64,000 nt of DNA from Vitis vinifera (taxonomy: Eukaryota; Streptophyta; Magnoliopsida; Vitales; Vitaceae), in the NCBI RefSeq assembly GCF_030704535.1, contig NC_081810.1:2399501-2463500 (forward strand), given 5' to 3'. Positions 1 through 11,295 of the stretch are shown here, piece by piece. Both the position numbers and the translations under genes were made by a program. Under the pieces are notes generated by a model that ran no database searches, was not told the origin of the DNA, and saw only the letters and a program-made list of their open reading frames with translations. Position 1 is the first letter of the stretch, and every line of letters starts with the position of its first letter.

Positions 1-777
1 AAAATCAAGAGGAAATGTGTCAGCTTCCAATTGGTTGGAGTAGAGATGGCAAATTTTTCATCCTCCACCGAGCATTTGGTCAAAGCCGCCATTGTGCGCG
101 CCAACCACGTTATTCTAGTCTTCATAGATTTTTAAAAGAAGCGACCATAAAATCTTTTTATTTTAATTTAATAATTGATAATGAAATTGGTTGTGAAATC
201 ATTTTTTTTTTCCTAATCACAAAAACGAAAAATTAATATTAATTTTTTTTACATCATATTTTAATACTATTTATACATTATTTTATGAAATGATTATTCA
301 AATATTATTTTTAGAATAAATTATATATTTAAAAATATTTAATTAATTTATGTATATATATATATTTATTAAATGACTTCTTTTACCCATTTTAAAATAA
401 TTTATTTAATATTTGGATATAATTTTCTATTGACATTCCTTTAAAAAAAATTATAGGAAATATATAAATTATAATTAATTGATTTCCCTTTCAAGATTAA
501 CAATTTGATTTGAAACGTTCAAAATCTAAGAAAAATGGAAAAGCAATTTTCACATCCCTAAAACAGACACCCACCAACGAACTTTTCAACCATTCAAAAT
601 TGGGCCCTAGATAAAGGGATCACCAGTCAAAATCAGAGAACTTTCCAAAAGGGCCCACCTCAACTCCCATCACCGTCCATCACGCACCACCTTCCCCCAG
701 TCCAACGCTCTCAAATCCACTCACACCATTTCCACCACTCCATCACAGATATACCCCATTGTTCCTCGATACCCTCC
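1..777. other. AT-rich 5' spacer and distal promoter of the ADP/ATP carrier gene
   Basis: I see no credible coding sequence here. The first 500 bases are AT-rich with long T and A runs. From about 540 the sequence becomes C-rich, as is common in plant promoters just upstream of a TATA box. Short open frames near the left edge have no recognisable protein character. Confidence 0.6.
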
Positions 778-849
778 ACTTTAAATAGCAGCTCCTCTTT
801 CGCAGAAGCCCTCTCTTCTGCTTTCTCCATACATTCAGCCGCAAATCAG
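778..849 (+). promoter_or_regulatory. Core promoter and non-coding first exon of the ADP/ATP carrier gene
   Basis: A TATA-like CTTTAAATAG lies at 778-787. It is followed by a CT-rich leader that ends in AATCAG at 849, directly before a GTGACC donor at 850. The matching acceptor TTTTTGCAG ends at 3129, 20 bases before the ATG. The transcription start is inferred to lie near 810. The leader exon is seen only through its splice signals. Confidence 0.55.
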
Positions 850-3129
850 GTGACCTCTCTCTTTCTCTCTCTACTGTCTCTCACTAGGAACTGCGTTTCC
901 ATTGCTGAGATCCGCATGATCTGATCCGTTTCCTGTTTTGTGTTTGTTTTTTCTGCTTTTTTTTTTCTCCTGCATTTTATGGATTTGTAGTTAAATCGAT
1001 TCAGATCTGTTGTATTTTGATTGTGGGACGTGTTTTTGTGCTCTCTTTAGATCTGTGTGTTTTAGGATTCAGATTTGTGGCTTAAAAGGTCCGTTTTTAG
1101 TTTAATTTTATTTGGTGTTGATCTGGTGATGTTGACTGTGTACTTTGGATCTGACTGGGACTTTTTTTTGTTGTTTTTGTCATGGTTTCCGTTTGATGTA
1201 TACATACATACATATATAGTCTATGTATATATATACATGTGTGTATGTTGCTCTTTTTGGAATGAAATAGTGATGTAGATTTAGTTGGTGTTCATGTTGT
1301 GGAGATGTAGATATGGATTTTTGAAAAGTTACATAGATTAAAAGAAAATGGTTTCTAGAAATGTGGATAGGGTTCTGCAGGGGTGCTCGAACTTGGCCTG
1401 CAAAATCAGGAGGCTTGAATAAATAGGCTTGAGATCTGCTGGCTGATCTCACTTCAATTTCGGTAGAGCTTCAAATTAGGCTCATCACAAGTTGCTTGGT
1501 TGGGATTGGAATGCTCATGACTCCAAATAATAGGTTTGGTTAGGGTTTTAAGATCTTTTTGTCTCGTGCACTATCTAAATTCAACTTTTCATTGCGTTCA
1601 TCTTAGTTTATTAATTGGTTGTAGAGTGCACATATGTCCATTACTAGGCTTCTTGATATTTGATTTTGAAAAATCAACAGACCTCCGAAATTGGGTTGGC
1701 TTGGATTTCGGGTGGTTTTGTCTATAGATATTTAAGAATATGAGGTCTATTTTATTTTCTCATTTTAATTTTAATTTTGGTTGAAAATATGTTTTGAAAA
1801 TGTGTTTTTTAAACTTGTGTTCCATCTCTTCATCTTTGCTGATGTTAAAAGATCACATTTAAAATAAGGGGATGTAGAATGAAAACTGAAGTTCGGATGT
1901 ATAGAATTGCATGGAGATTAATTATGTTTTATTTAGTCAATTACAATTCTGGATGATGCTGTGTAGGATTAGACTAATTTGGATTTTGAATACAGAGCCT
2001 TGATTGGGAGTTCATGATAGTGATTTAGACTTGTTACATGGTACAGGATTTAATCTTTGTTCATTGGTTGGAGATATTTTATATGAAATTCTAATTTTTA
2101 CTTTATTTTTGCTTTCGCCCCTTTACTTAATTTCCATTTAATGATGGGTCAGTGCTTTTGTTTGTTCCTTTTATGATGGCAATATTGTTTCTGATGTAGT
2201 ATTACCTCCCTTAGCTTAGCAAAGATTTCTGCACCAAATATTGTCCACATACAGCTTCATTATTGGGGTTAATTATCTTATGAATCTTAACTTAATCTTC
2301 CAATATCTTTTAAGTCCTTTATGCTTGTTGAGAAATTTTCTTGTAATAATACTATTTTTGGATTTTCTAAGGTGTTGTTTCTGTTTACAGTGAGCTCTAT
2401 GCTTCATGTAATACCATGTTTTTTTTTTGGTGTTTCTTAGTTGACACCCTTGCTTGGGTTTTTCTCCATTTCTATCCCTGATTTTTAGGTCTTATAGATT
2501 AATTAAATTTATTAATTACTCGTGCATGCACACACACACACACACACATACATATATAGATTAATTATGCATGCAATCTCACATTCTTGGTCATTTTAAT
2601 ATACATACATATGTGTGAGTTATTAGTCTATGTGTCTGTGTAGATGTATGGATAGCTAGATGGATATTTAGGTCTAATAAATTCATTGATAGATATTTCT
2701 TAGTTGACACCATTCCTTGCTTGGGTTTTTATTCATTGCTATCCCTGATCTTTTGGTCTGATAGATTAATTAATTACTCAAGCATTCTTGGTCATTGCTC
2801 TTGGGTTATGTGACTCTTAATGTGCTAATATTCTAGTGAACACCAGAAAGGAACTGATATTTATAACAAGGAAATGGATCCAGTGTATAATCTGTACTAC
2901 ATAAAGCAACCACAGGTGACAGGCCCCAAATAATAGTTCTGTTTATGAATGCCTTTCTTCTCTAAGTAACCCCATGAAACTGTTTTATCATTCTTCTACA
3001 TCAATGGTTTGATTCAGTTCTTTGTCATTCTTTTGTATTCTTATTTTTAATGCCTAACTATTGAATCTTTCTGGATTTATTTTTTCTAGCAATATTTTCA
3101 TACGAGTTTAAAACTGACCATTTTTGCAG
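850..3129 (+). other. Leader (5'-UTR) intron of the ADP/ATP carrier gene, about 2.28 kb
   Basis: The intron is bounded by GTGACC at 850 and TTTTTGCAG ending at 3129. It is T-rich, as plant introns are. It contains an imperfect duplication (about 2436-2510 and 2699-2780, both starting CTTAGTTGACACC) and a CA dinucleotide run near 2529-2548. Long first introns close to the promoter are often linked to enhanced expression in plant housekeeping genes; that role is inference here. Confidence 0.6.
2436..2800. repeat. Imperfect direct duplication inside the carrier leader intron
   Basis: Two segments of about 75 bases share the order CTTAGTTGACACC, TTGCTTGGGTTTTT, CTATCCCTGAT, AGATTAATTAA. They start near 2436 and 2699. 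Both are followed by a CATTCTTGGTCATT block, near 2582 and 2785. The period is about 200-260 bases, with an interposed CA microsatellite. Confidence 0.7.
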
Positions 3130-3149
3130 GGGTTTGATTTGAAGGCAAA

Positions 3150-4873
3150 ATGGCTGAAAGGCACCAGCACCCAAATATTATGCGGAAGGTAGCTGGTCAG
3201 CTCCATCTCAGTTCCAGCATTTCCCAAGATGTTCATACTCACTATGGCAGTTTCCAAAGTCCTGCTCTGTACCAGAGGCGTTCTGCCTTTGGAAATTATT
3301 CTAATGTGGTATTGCAGTATCCCATGACCCAGTCATGTCAAGCTACCCAAGATCTGTCATTGATTGCCTCAACTGCTTCACCTGTGTTTGTTCAAGCCCC
3401 CCAGGAGAAAGGTTTTGCCAGCTTTGCTGTCGATTTTCTTATGGGAGGAGTTTCTGCAGCTGTGTCTAAAACAGCAGCTGCTCCAATTGAGCGTGTGAAG
3501 CTTTTGATCCAAAACCAGGATGAAATGATTAAGGCTGGACGGCTTTCTGAACCCTATAAGGGAATTGGAGATTGTTTTAGCCGAACAATCAAAGATGAAG
3601 GATTTGCATCATTATGGAGAGGGAACACGGCTAATGTCATCCGTTACTTCCCAACTCAGGTTTATTATATTTCTTGGATTATTGAGAATTGGTGTATTTT
3701 CTCCTCTTGCTTCTGTCACTTACATTTTGTGCTTATTAAATCTAAATTCTTCTCCAGGCATTGAACTTTGCTTTCAAGGATTACTTTAAGAGACTGTTCA
3801 ACTTTAAGAAGGACAGGGATGGTTACTGGAAGTGGTTTGCTGGTAACTTGGCATCTGGTGGTGCTGCTGGTGCTTCTTCCCTACTCTTTGTCTATTCCCT
3901 TGATTATGCCCGAACCCGTCTTGCAAATGATGCAAAAGCTGCAAAGAAAGGAGGAGGAGACAGGCAATTCAATGGCTTGGTTGATGTCTACAGAAAGACT
4001 CTCAAATCAGATGGGATTGCTGGGCTTTACCGAGGATTCAACATCTCATGTGTTGGTATCATTGTGTACCGTGGTCTCTATTTTGGAATGTACGATTCTC
4101 TGAAGCCAGTGATCCTGACTGGAAAGCTACAGGTTAGTAGATTACTCTGCAGAGTCATCTTGTTTTACACATGTTATGTGGTTAACACAATTTCTGATCC
4201 CAAGCCCCCAAAATTGTTTTAGAAAGTACATAAATGAATCTTAGTATCTTAGTCACATACTCTGTTTTGATGCAAACTTAGAAGGTTCATACTGTTACTA
4301 TGCATGATTTAAATAGTCTGGAAAAATTATAAACTAATCTACTGATTCGACCCATAGAATAATGCATTAAACATGTATATAAAAAATACAACATTGAGTT
4401 TACTCGAGCAAATATTGAAACGATGGAGTATATTGTTTGAGTAGAATATTACACCTTGTCATCTGCTACCCATGTTGATTTTCCATGTATTTATTTTTTT
4501 ATGGTTTTTTTGTTGTCATTTGAGATTTCACTTTGTGAATCAATTTCAACTTTTTTCCGTGTTTGGATGATTTCAGGATAGTTTCTTCGCTAGCTTTGCT
4601 CTTGGTTGGGTTATCACAAACGGTGCAGGCCTCGCCTCCTATCCAATTGACACAGTCCGCAGAAGAATGATGATGACATCAGGTGAAGCCGTGAAGTACA
4701 AGAGTTCCTTGGATGCATTCAATCAGATCCTTAAGAATGAGGGTGCGAAATCTCTCTTCAAGGGTGCTGGTGCAAACATTCTTCGTGCAGTTGCTGGTGC
4801 CGGTGTGCTTGCTGGTTATGACAAGCTTCAGGTGCTTGTGTTGGGAAAGAAGTATGGTTCCGGTGGAGCCTAA
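3150..4873 (+). CDS. AAC: Mitochondrial ADP/ATP carrier (adenine nucleotide translocase)
   Basis: It exchanges cytosolic ADP for matrix ATP across the inner mitochondrial membrane. Three coding exons join in phase 0: 3150-3659, 3758-4132 and 4577-4873. They give 393 residues, close to the usual plant length. The first 80 or so residues form the plant-type N-terminal extension, which is Ser/Gln/His-rich and poor in acidic residues. Three carrier repeats follow, with signature motifs PIERVK (112-117), SLDYAR (217-222) and [12 protein letters not shown] (317-328). RRRMMM is diagnostic of ADP/ATP carriers. The start follows the leader-intron acceptor by 20 bases, and no nearer in-frame ATG competes. 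Intron boundaries are GT-AG. A decayed copy lies at 11296-12130. The identification is firm; which AAC paralogue it is cannot be told. Confidence 0.96.
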
Positions 4874-6288
4874 GTAAGACCATCATTTCATGCTACTCCT
4901 TACACCCTTTAGTTCTCTCTATAGATGGTGATGAAAATCATTTTTGAGTTATTAATCTAAGAATTCATCCAAACCAATTTTTAAGCATTTGAATAACATA
5001 GCTTAGGAGGGGGTTTATGACCCAAACATTGTTCCTCATTAAACAATTTTTTGTTCCCACAAACATGATTGTTGGAGAGGTTAAAATTATCCTCTATGGA
5101 TTTGAATTTATATTCAACTATATTTTTTGCTTTATTGATTTGGTTTTCATTTTCCCCTTGCTCTAATACCATATGATATATTGTTCATGGTGCAAATTTA
5201 CTTTGTACCTTGGGTAGCCCTACTTTTTCCTCTCGGCCCTCATTTCATCTTCTGTACATGTTTTCATGTTTTATTTTTCATGATTTTTTTTTTTTAAAAA
5301 GAAAAATAGATGCAAATGGGGGCATAGCATTTCACTGAGATGTGCAATTGACTTAAGGGCTGTTCCCACCAGATGATAAATGTAACATATATGGGATTAA
5401 AAAATTCATAACAACTTGACACATGAAAAATATATAAGATTAAAAAAGTCAAAGTAAAAAAAGTGTATATAAATATTGCACGATGAGAGAAAATCAATGT
5501 TAGTTAAAGAAATGGTTTAACCCTTATCTAAAATAAGAAAATCTTACCAACTAGCAATTTACCCTTATTAATTAAATATATATAAAGAGATTATAATTGA
5601 ATATGAAAATTAAATAGATCCAATATCCTATTGTTTGGAAAATATGTGGGATCGTAGTTTTCAAAAAAACTTTAACTAATTATTGGTGTTAAGGTAATAT
5701 TTAATATTTTTTTCATATGAATATAAATTTTGTAGATAGAAATATTAGTATTTACATTCTTATTTTTATAATTTATTTTCAAATTCTATAATAATCTTCT
5801 TTTGTTATGACTATTTGGTCTTGATGATATACAAAATTAATATATATATATAAAATGGTTCACACCTAACCATATTAATATTATCTGTTTTGGGCCTAAA
5901 AAGACCTTCATAACCTTAAAACACGTTTACAAATCTATTCGATGTGGGATATCGTAATTATCCTACATATAAACACAAACGTTATGTTTTATGAGATTGT
6001 AGGGCAAAACAAATTGATACCCCTCGTAAGGTTAAACAAAACCCTATACTGGGTTAGAGATTAACTTTGATATCATTTGTAATGATTTACATCTAATCAT
6101 GTAGATATTGTTTGTTTTAAGCTTAAAGGGCCTTCATGATTTTGAATGTATCAAAAACTTTTTTCTCATATCTCTGATGTAGGATATCATAATATATATA
6201 TATATTGTTTGCTCTGCATCTAAGGGGCTTTCACAACTTTAAAACGTGTTAAGAACTTTATCTCATATCTGATGTGGTATATATATAA

Positions 6289-6604
6289 AACTATGTATTA
6301 CATTTGAATTGGATTTTTAAATGGAGGTGCATGGTTAGAGCATATCAACATTTTGAGTACAAATTATTAAGGGGCAGTGAAGCTCTGATGTCACTTCAAT
6401 TAATCATAATAAGAGTCCATTTTCTCTTCTTTAAAATAAAACATTATGAATTTAATTTAAAATTAATTAAAACTATGTATTACATTAGAATTAGAATTTT
6501 AAATGAAGTGCATTGCTAGAACGTATCAATATTTGGAGTACAAATTATTAAGAGCCGGTAAAACCCACATGTCACTTCAATTAATCATAATAAGAGTTTA
6601 TTTT
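6289..6604. repeat. Tandem duplication, about 182 bp period
   Basis: AACTATGTATTACATT starts near 6290 and again at 6471. Each copy then carries GAGTACAAATTATTAAG and ATGTCACTTCAATTAATC in the same order and ends in AATAAGAGT. Divergence is about 10-15% by eye, so the duplication is not recent. Confidence 0.8.
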
Positions 6605-7506
6605 GATAGTAATTTTAAGAAACGTTTTTACATTTTTAACACTTGAAAATTTTTATTGTTAAAATATTAGAAAAATTAGAAACATTTTTTAGAATCACTA
6701 TCAAACACACTTTAAGTCAAATGAAGCATAGCGAAATCCCACCCATCAAACTCTTATTGGTTTCAATAGATTACATTAGTCTGTTTGGAAAAAAAATGTA
6801 GGAATGCCAGCAGTAGAGCTAGGGTTTCAAATACTAAACCTGGTTTATAGGAGCTCACCTAAGCTTAAAAGGATATCTTTGGATCAATAACCTCTCCTGA
6901 GTCCTGACCAAGCCTTTGCATATTTTCTTGGAATCCTGACAACAAAAAACAAAAGAGATAGGTCAAAGCCATTGCAGCAACCAATTGCACCCTTAACCGC
7001 TATCCCATAACCTTTTGTTTTAATGGTGGAGATTTAATCTCAACATCTAACAGTTCTCCTTAAATGTTGGGCACAACACTAGGTGATGTTGTGGGACTTG
7101 GGGCTTCTATAGTACCAAAGTGTATTTTTAATGGTGTGGTATCTCATAACCTTCATTTTGATGGTGGAGATTTAATCATCTTCGATTTTGGTAGGTATTT
7201 GAAAGATACCATGAATGATGTCATATATACATTTTTAAGTCTCATTATTCGTAACCTAATTTCATTTGTTTATATTTCCCTTTAACAATTTAGATCTCAT
7301 TATATATATTTAATGGTTTAGATTTATAGTTTGATAGGTATCACGTAAATAAATTTGGTGTGAAATCAAATTTATTCCTTATATTATGTATACTAAAGAA
7401 ACATCGGGTGTTGAAGGTCTTTGACATGATGCATATTTTTTGAATTTTCCCATTCATATGGCAAGATAATAAGATATCAACTCCTCATTAGTGGTAGGAT
7501 ATATAC

Positions 7507-8160
7507 ATGGTTTTAAAAATAGGATCGGATCGGTTGGTCCAACTGTTGGCCAATCACGATTTAGGTTAATTGGACCGGACAGTAGTTGGACCGGATAGTA
7601 GTTGGACCGGAATTGGATCAATTGAATTTTGACTGACGAACTAGATGGTTCCCTCCAAACCGTCTGGTTAAACCATTTTTTTTTTCCAACAACCCATCTT
7701 GTGTGATTGCCACCTCTCACTGTCGCCGGCCATTGGTTGGTTGGACGTCGCTCCCCTATTGGCAAAACGCCCCCCTCATTGGAAACCACCCCTTGTTGGA
7801 AAACCCAATCCCCACGCCACTACCACCACAACCATCACACCGCCACAACCTCTCTTAATTTGAAATTAATTTTCTGATTTTCAAATAAAATTTTAACCCC
7901 TCTTTCCCAAGTTTTATTTATTTTTTAATTTATGATTTTAATTTTAATTTCTAATTTGAAATTAATTTTCTGATTTTCAAATAAAATTTTAATTTTTAAA
8001 TAATATATAAATTATTATTTTTATTTTTATTTTAAATTTTAATAATTTATAAATTATATATTTATGATGTTATCGGTTTGATCTCGATTAAACTGTCAGT
8101 CCGACTAGTGAATCGCCATCAATAATTTTTTTGATTCAATAATCGATATTCTGAAAACAT
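7507..8160. mobile_element. Probable non-autonomous inverted-repeat transposon relic
   Basis: The left end reads ATGGTTTTAAAAATAGGATC. The right end, read in reverse complement, is ATGTTTTCAGAATATCGAT, giving a degenerate terminal inverted repeat of about 20 bases. The left interior has repeated GGACCGGA(T/C)AGTAGTT units at 7574-7610, and the right interior has ATCGGTTTGATC. Both resemble the CCGGTT-rich ends of common plant hAT-like MITEs. No transposase is present. Exact ends and target-site duplication are uncertain because both flanks are TA-rich. Confidence 0.45.
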
Positions 8161-8230
8161 TTTATATATATATATATATATATTTCAAATTTTCATGAAA
8201 TTAACGGTAAACAAAGCTTACTTTCCCATC

Positions 8231-8250
8231 AACTATAAATAATAAAATAT
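8231..8250 (+). promoter_or_regulatory. TATA box of the PPR gene
   Basis: AACTATAAATAATAAA at 8231-8246 is a good plant TATA element, about 95 bases before the ATG at 8333. That spacing suits a short leader starting near 8270. Confidence 0.6.
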
Positions 8251-8332
8251 AGTCGGAGTCTCATTCAAACCCAACAAATCTTTGAAGCTTTTTCCCGCCT
8301 GAATACAGGCGCAAAGAGAAGGAAAAACACTG

Positions 8333-10393
8333 ATGTTTATCCTCTTTCTCATTCGCCTCGGATCTCTACGTTGGATTCAAAAGCCTTCACTTCCTTCTTC
8401 ACGACACATTCACACTCGCGCTCTCTCACCCCACAAAGAAAACCCCATAAATTGGAACACAAACCACTCTTTTGTTCTCTCAAATCCTTTCCTCTCTCTT
8501 CTGGAAAAATGCAAATCCATCTCCCAGCTGAAGCAAATCCAGTCCCAAATGGTCCTAACAGGGCTAATCGAAGATGGGTTTGCCTCCAGTAGGTTGATCG
8601 CTTTTTGTGCTATCTCAGAATGGCGAGATCTTGATTACTGTACTAACATTTTGTTTAATACCCGAAACCCTAATACGTTTTCTTGGAATGTGGCTATTAG
8701 AGGGTTTTTGGACAGCGAGAACCCGCGAGAAGCTGTTGTATTGTATAAGAGAGTGTTGCAATGTGATGGGACTAAGCCTGATAATTACACCTACCCTTTG
8801 TTGTTTAAGGCTTGTGCGAGGTTGTCGTTGATTCGGATGGGAAGTGAGATTCTTGGGCATGTGTTGCATTTGGGTTTTGATTCGGATATATTTGTATCTA
8901 ATGCGGTGATTCACTTGTTGGTGTCGTGTGGGGATCTAGACGGTGCACGGAAAATGTTTGATAAAAGTTGTGTAAGGGATTTGGTTTCTTGGAATTCAAT
9001 GATAAATGGGTATGTTCGGAGAGGGTGGGCGTATGAGGCATTAAATTTTTATAGGGAAATGAAGGTGGAGGGAATTAAGCCAGATGAGGTTACAATGATT
9101 GGGGTTGTTTCCTCATGTGCCCAGTTGGAGGATTTGGATCTTGGAAGAGAGTCACATTGTTATATTGAAGAAAATGGATTGAAACTTACAGTTCCACTTG
9201 CTAATGCGCTTATGGACATGTACATGAAGTGTGGGAATTTAGAGTCAGCACGAAAGTTATTTGATAGCATGACAAACAAAACCATGGTCTCGTGGACTAC
9301 AATGGTTGTGGGCTATGCCCAGTCTGGCCTTCTGGATATGGCATGGAAGCTTTTTGATGAGATGCCGGACAAAGATGTGGTACCTTGGAATGCCATGATT
9401 GGTGGTTATGTTCATGCCAACCGTGGTAAGGAGGCTTTGGCTTTGTTTAATGAAATGCAAGCCATGAATATAAATCCTGATGAGGTAACCATGGTTAGCT
9501 GCTTAAGTGCATGCTCACAACTTGGAGCTCTTGATGTTGGAATATGGATTCACCATTATATTGAAAAACATGAACTTTCTCTAAATGTGGCATTGGGGAC
9601 TGCCCTAATTGACATGTATGCCAAATGTGGGAAGATCACTAAGGCTATTCAGGTTTTCCAAGAGCTTCCTGGAAGAAATTCTTTGACTTGGACAGCCATT
9701 ATTAGTGGTTTAGCCCTTCATGGGAATGCACATGGTGCCATAGCTTACTTCTCGGAGATGATTGATAATAGTGTGATGCCAGATGAGGTCACCTTCCTTG
9801 GCTTATTATCAGCTTGTTGTCATGGAGGTTTGGTTGAAGAGGGTCGTAAGTATTTTTCTCAAATGAGCTCCAAATTTAATCTTTCCCCCAAGCTTAAACA
9901 CTATTCTTGCATGGTGGATCTTCTAGGAAGGGCTGGTCTTTTAGAGGAGGCAGAAGAACTGATTAAGAGTATGCCAATAGAGGCAGATGCTGTTGTGTGG
10001 GGTGCACTGTTTTTTGCATGTCGAATTCATGGGAATGTTTTGATGGGAGAACGAGCAGCTTCTAAACTTCTTCAAATGGATCCTCATGACAGTGGAATTT
10101 ATGTTTTGCTTGCAAATATGTATGGAGAAGCAGAAATGTGGAAGGAGGCCGGGAAGGCGAGGAAGCTGATGAGGCAGAGAGGAGTGGAGAAGACTCCTGG
10201 TTGTAGTTCAATTGAGGTGAATGGTATTGTTTATGAGTTCATTGTTAGAGACAAATCACACCCTCAATCTGAACAGATCTACGAATGTTTGATTCAGTTA
10301 ACAAGACAGTTGGAGCTTGTTGAGTGTACTCCGGTTTTTCCTATATTTGGAGATAACTCTCTCTTTGGTTCTGACTTTGGCAGATGCATTTGA
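8333..10393 (+). CDS. SLO1: Mitochondrial PLS-class (E-type) pentatricopeptide repeat protein, SLO1-like
   Basis: The product is a 686-residue RNA-binding helical-repeat protein, intronless like most PPR genes. The first 30 residues are hydrophobic and Arg/Ser-rich without acidic residues, which suggests mitochondrial targeting. PPR units run from about 79 to 545, with typical signatures such as DLVSWNSMINGY (216-227), KTMVSWTTMVVGYAQ (316-330), DVVPWNAMIGGYV (348-360) and NSLTWTAIISGLALHG (449-464). An E domain follows (about 555-630) and an E+-like tail, GCSSIEVNGIVYEF (623-636). There is no DYW deaminase domain. The order and wording of repeats match what I remember of Arabidopsis SLO1 (At2g22410), needed for C-to-U editing of the mitochondrial nad4 and nad9 transcripts. 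Family assignment is firm; orthology and target sites are inference. The ATG at 8333 is the only start that keeps the presequence. Confidence 0.9.
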   Translation: MFILFLIRLGSLRWIQKPSLPSSRHIHTRALSPHKENPINWNTNHSFVLSNPFLSLLEKCKSISQLKQIQSQMVLTGLIEDGFASSRLIAFCAISEWRDLDYCTNILFNTRNPNTFSWNVAIRGFLDSENPREAVVLYKRVLQCDGTKPDNYTYPLLFKACARLSLIRMGSEILGHVLHLGFDSDIFVSNAVIHLLVSCGDLDGARKMFDKSCVRDLVSWNSMINGYVRRGWAYEALNFYREMKVEGIKPDEVTMIGVVSSCAQLEDLDLGRESHCYIEENGLKLTVPLANALMDMYMKCGNLESARKLFDSMTNKTMVSWTTMVVGYAQSGLLDMAWKLFDEMPDKDVVPWNAMIGGYVHANRGKEALALFNEMQAMNINPDEVTMVSCLSACSQLGALDVGIWIHHYIEKHELSLNVALGTALIDMYAKCGKITKAIQVFQELPGRNSLTWTAIISGLALHGNAHGAIAYFSEMIDNSVMPDEVTFLGLLSACCHGGLVEEGRKYFSQMSSKFNLSPKLKHYSCMVDLLGRAGLLEEAEELIKSMPIEADAVVWGALFFACRIHGNVLMGERAASKLLQMDPHDSGIYVLLANMYGEAEMWKEAGKARKLMRQRGVEKTPGCSSIEVNGIVYEFIVRDKSHPQSEQIYECLIQLTRQLELVECTPVFPIFGDNSLFGSDFGRCI

Positions 10394-11295
10394 ATTTGCA
10401 GGTCAGTTGCATCCTCCCTCCCTCTCTCTTCCTCAGATAATATATATGCTTTGGGATTGATCCACTGTTATCAATCAAAAATTTATGAATCGGCATACCT
10501 TTTCTTTATGCCTCTCTTTATTTCATTTGAAAATTCTTTTTAGAAACATACTATGTTACTTTAGTTGTTCTTAGTCATTTATTCTGTCAGAAAACATCCA
10601 TATTCTCTTTTACATATATCCACTTGTGGTCCTTGATTGCAATTTTGTTTATTGGTTGGTCATGTTGAGATATCAACTTCGAATTATCCTTGTCTGAAAA
10701 TTGGATTTCCAGTTAAAATATTGTTACAAACTTACATCATGCGATTAATTTTATTTATGTGTTTGGGTTTTACACATTGTCTCCCATATTACAGATGATT
10801 GATCAACACCTGGGACTACTTTTTGTTTCCTTTCTTCCTGCCCCAAATTGCTGGACAATGTCAAGCTAGGTTAATTATAACATCACACACTGTTACGTAT
10901 CCATAACATGCTGGTGTATCAGGATTAGGCAGTTTGTTGATGGTAGGGGCCTTTTATAGGAAGGATAGTGCTCAATATCCTTATGATAGACCTATATCAG
11001 GTGGTTATGACTGTGATTGAGTTTGGTATGTGAGAACTACTAGGTCTTGAGTATTTCTTGATATCAATAAAATAATATGGGATACAATTAGGAATATTAT
11101 GCCATGTCACTGGGTACCTTTTGCCATATGAACTGTGAAGCTGTTCTTTAATTTGTTCTGTTGACATAATTGTATGATGTTCTCTATCATTCTAGAGTGG
11201 CTTAATTTGACTGGAAAATTGTGGCAGCAATCTGTTTAGGCCTTTCTGAATATGTTTTGTTCCCATATTTTCTTTGATCAACTTTGTGCAACATC
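10394..11295. other. 3' region of the PPR gene and spacer
   Basis: The first few hundred bases are T-rich and transcribed-looking, and may hold the PPR 3' UTR. TTTGCAGGTCAG just after the stop could be read as a splice site, but nothing supports one. No other gene is visible. Confidence 0.5.

Larger units (their letters stand above)
4874..8230. other. Spacer between the carrier and PPR genes
   Basis: The carrier 3' UTR probably occupies the first 200-400 bases; no strong polyadenylation hexamer decides its end. The rest is AT-rich non-coding DNA. Three degenerate copies of a block near 5870, 6085 and 6205 share GGCCTTCAT/GGCTTTCA, AAAACGTGTT-like and GATGTGGGATATC-like segments, as in old plant LTR material. 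A 182-base tandem duplication (6289-6604) and a probable inverted-repeat element (7507-8160) follow. A TTTAGATCTCATTATATATATTT segment near 7290 has a degenerate relative near 49090. No gene is supported. Confidence 0.55.

Noticed and set aside
10394-10420. Possible spliced 3' end of the PPR gene at TTTGCAGGTCAG
   Set aside because: Donor- and acceptor-like words occur by chance after the stop; the frame ends cleanly at 10393 with a normal E-class tail.
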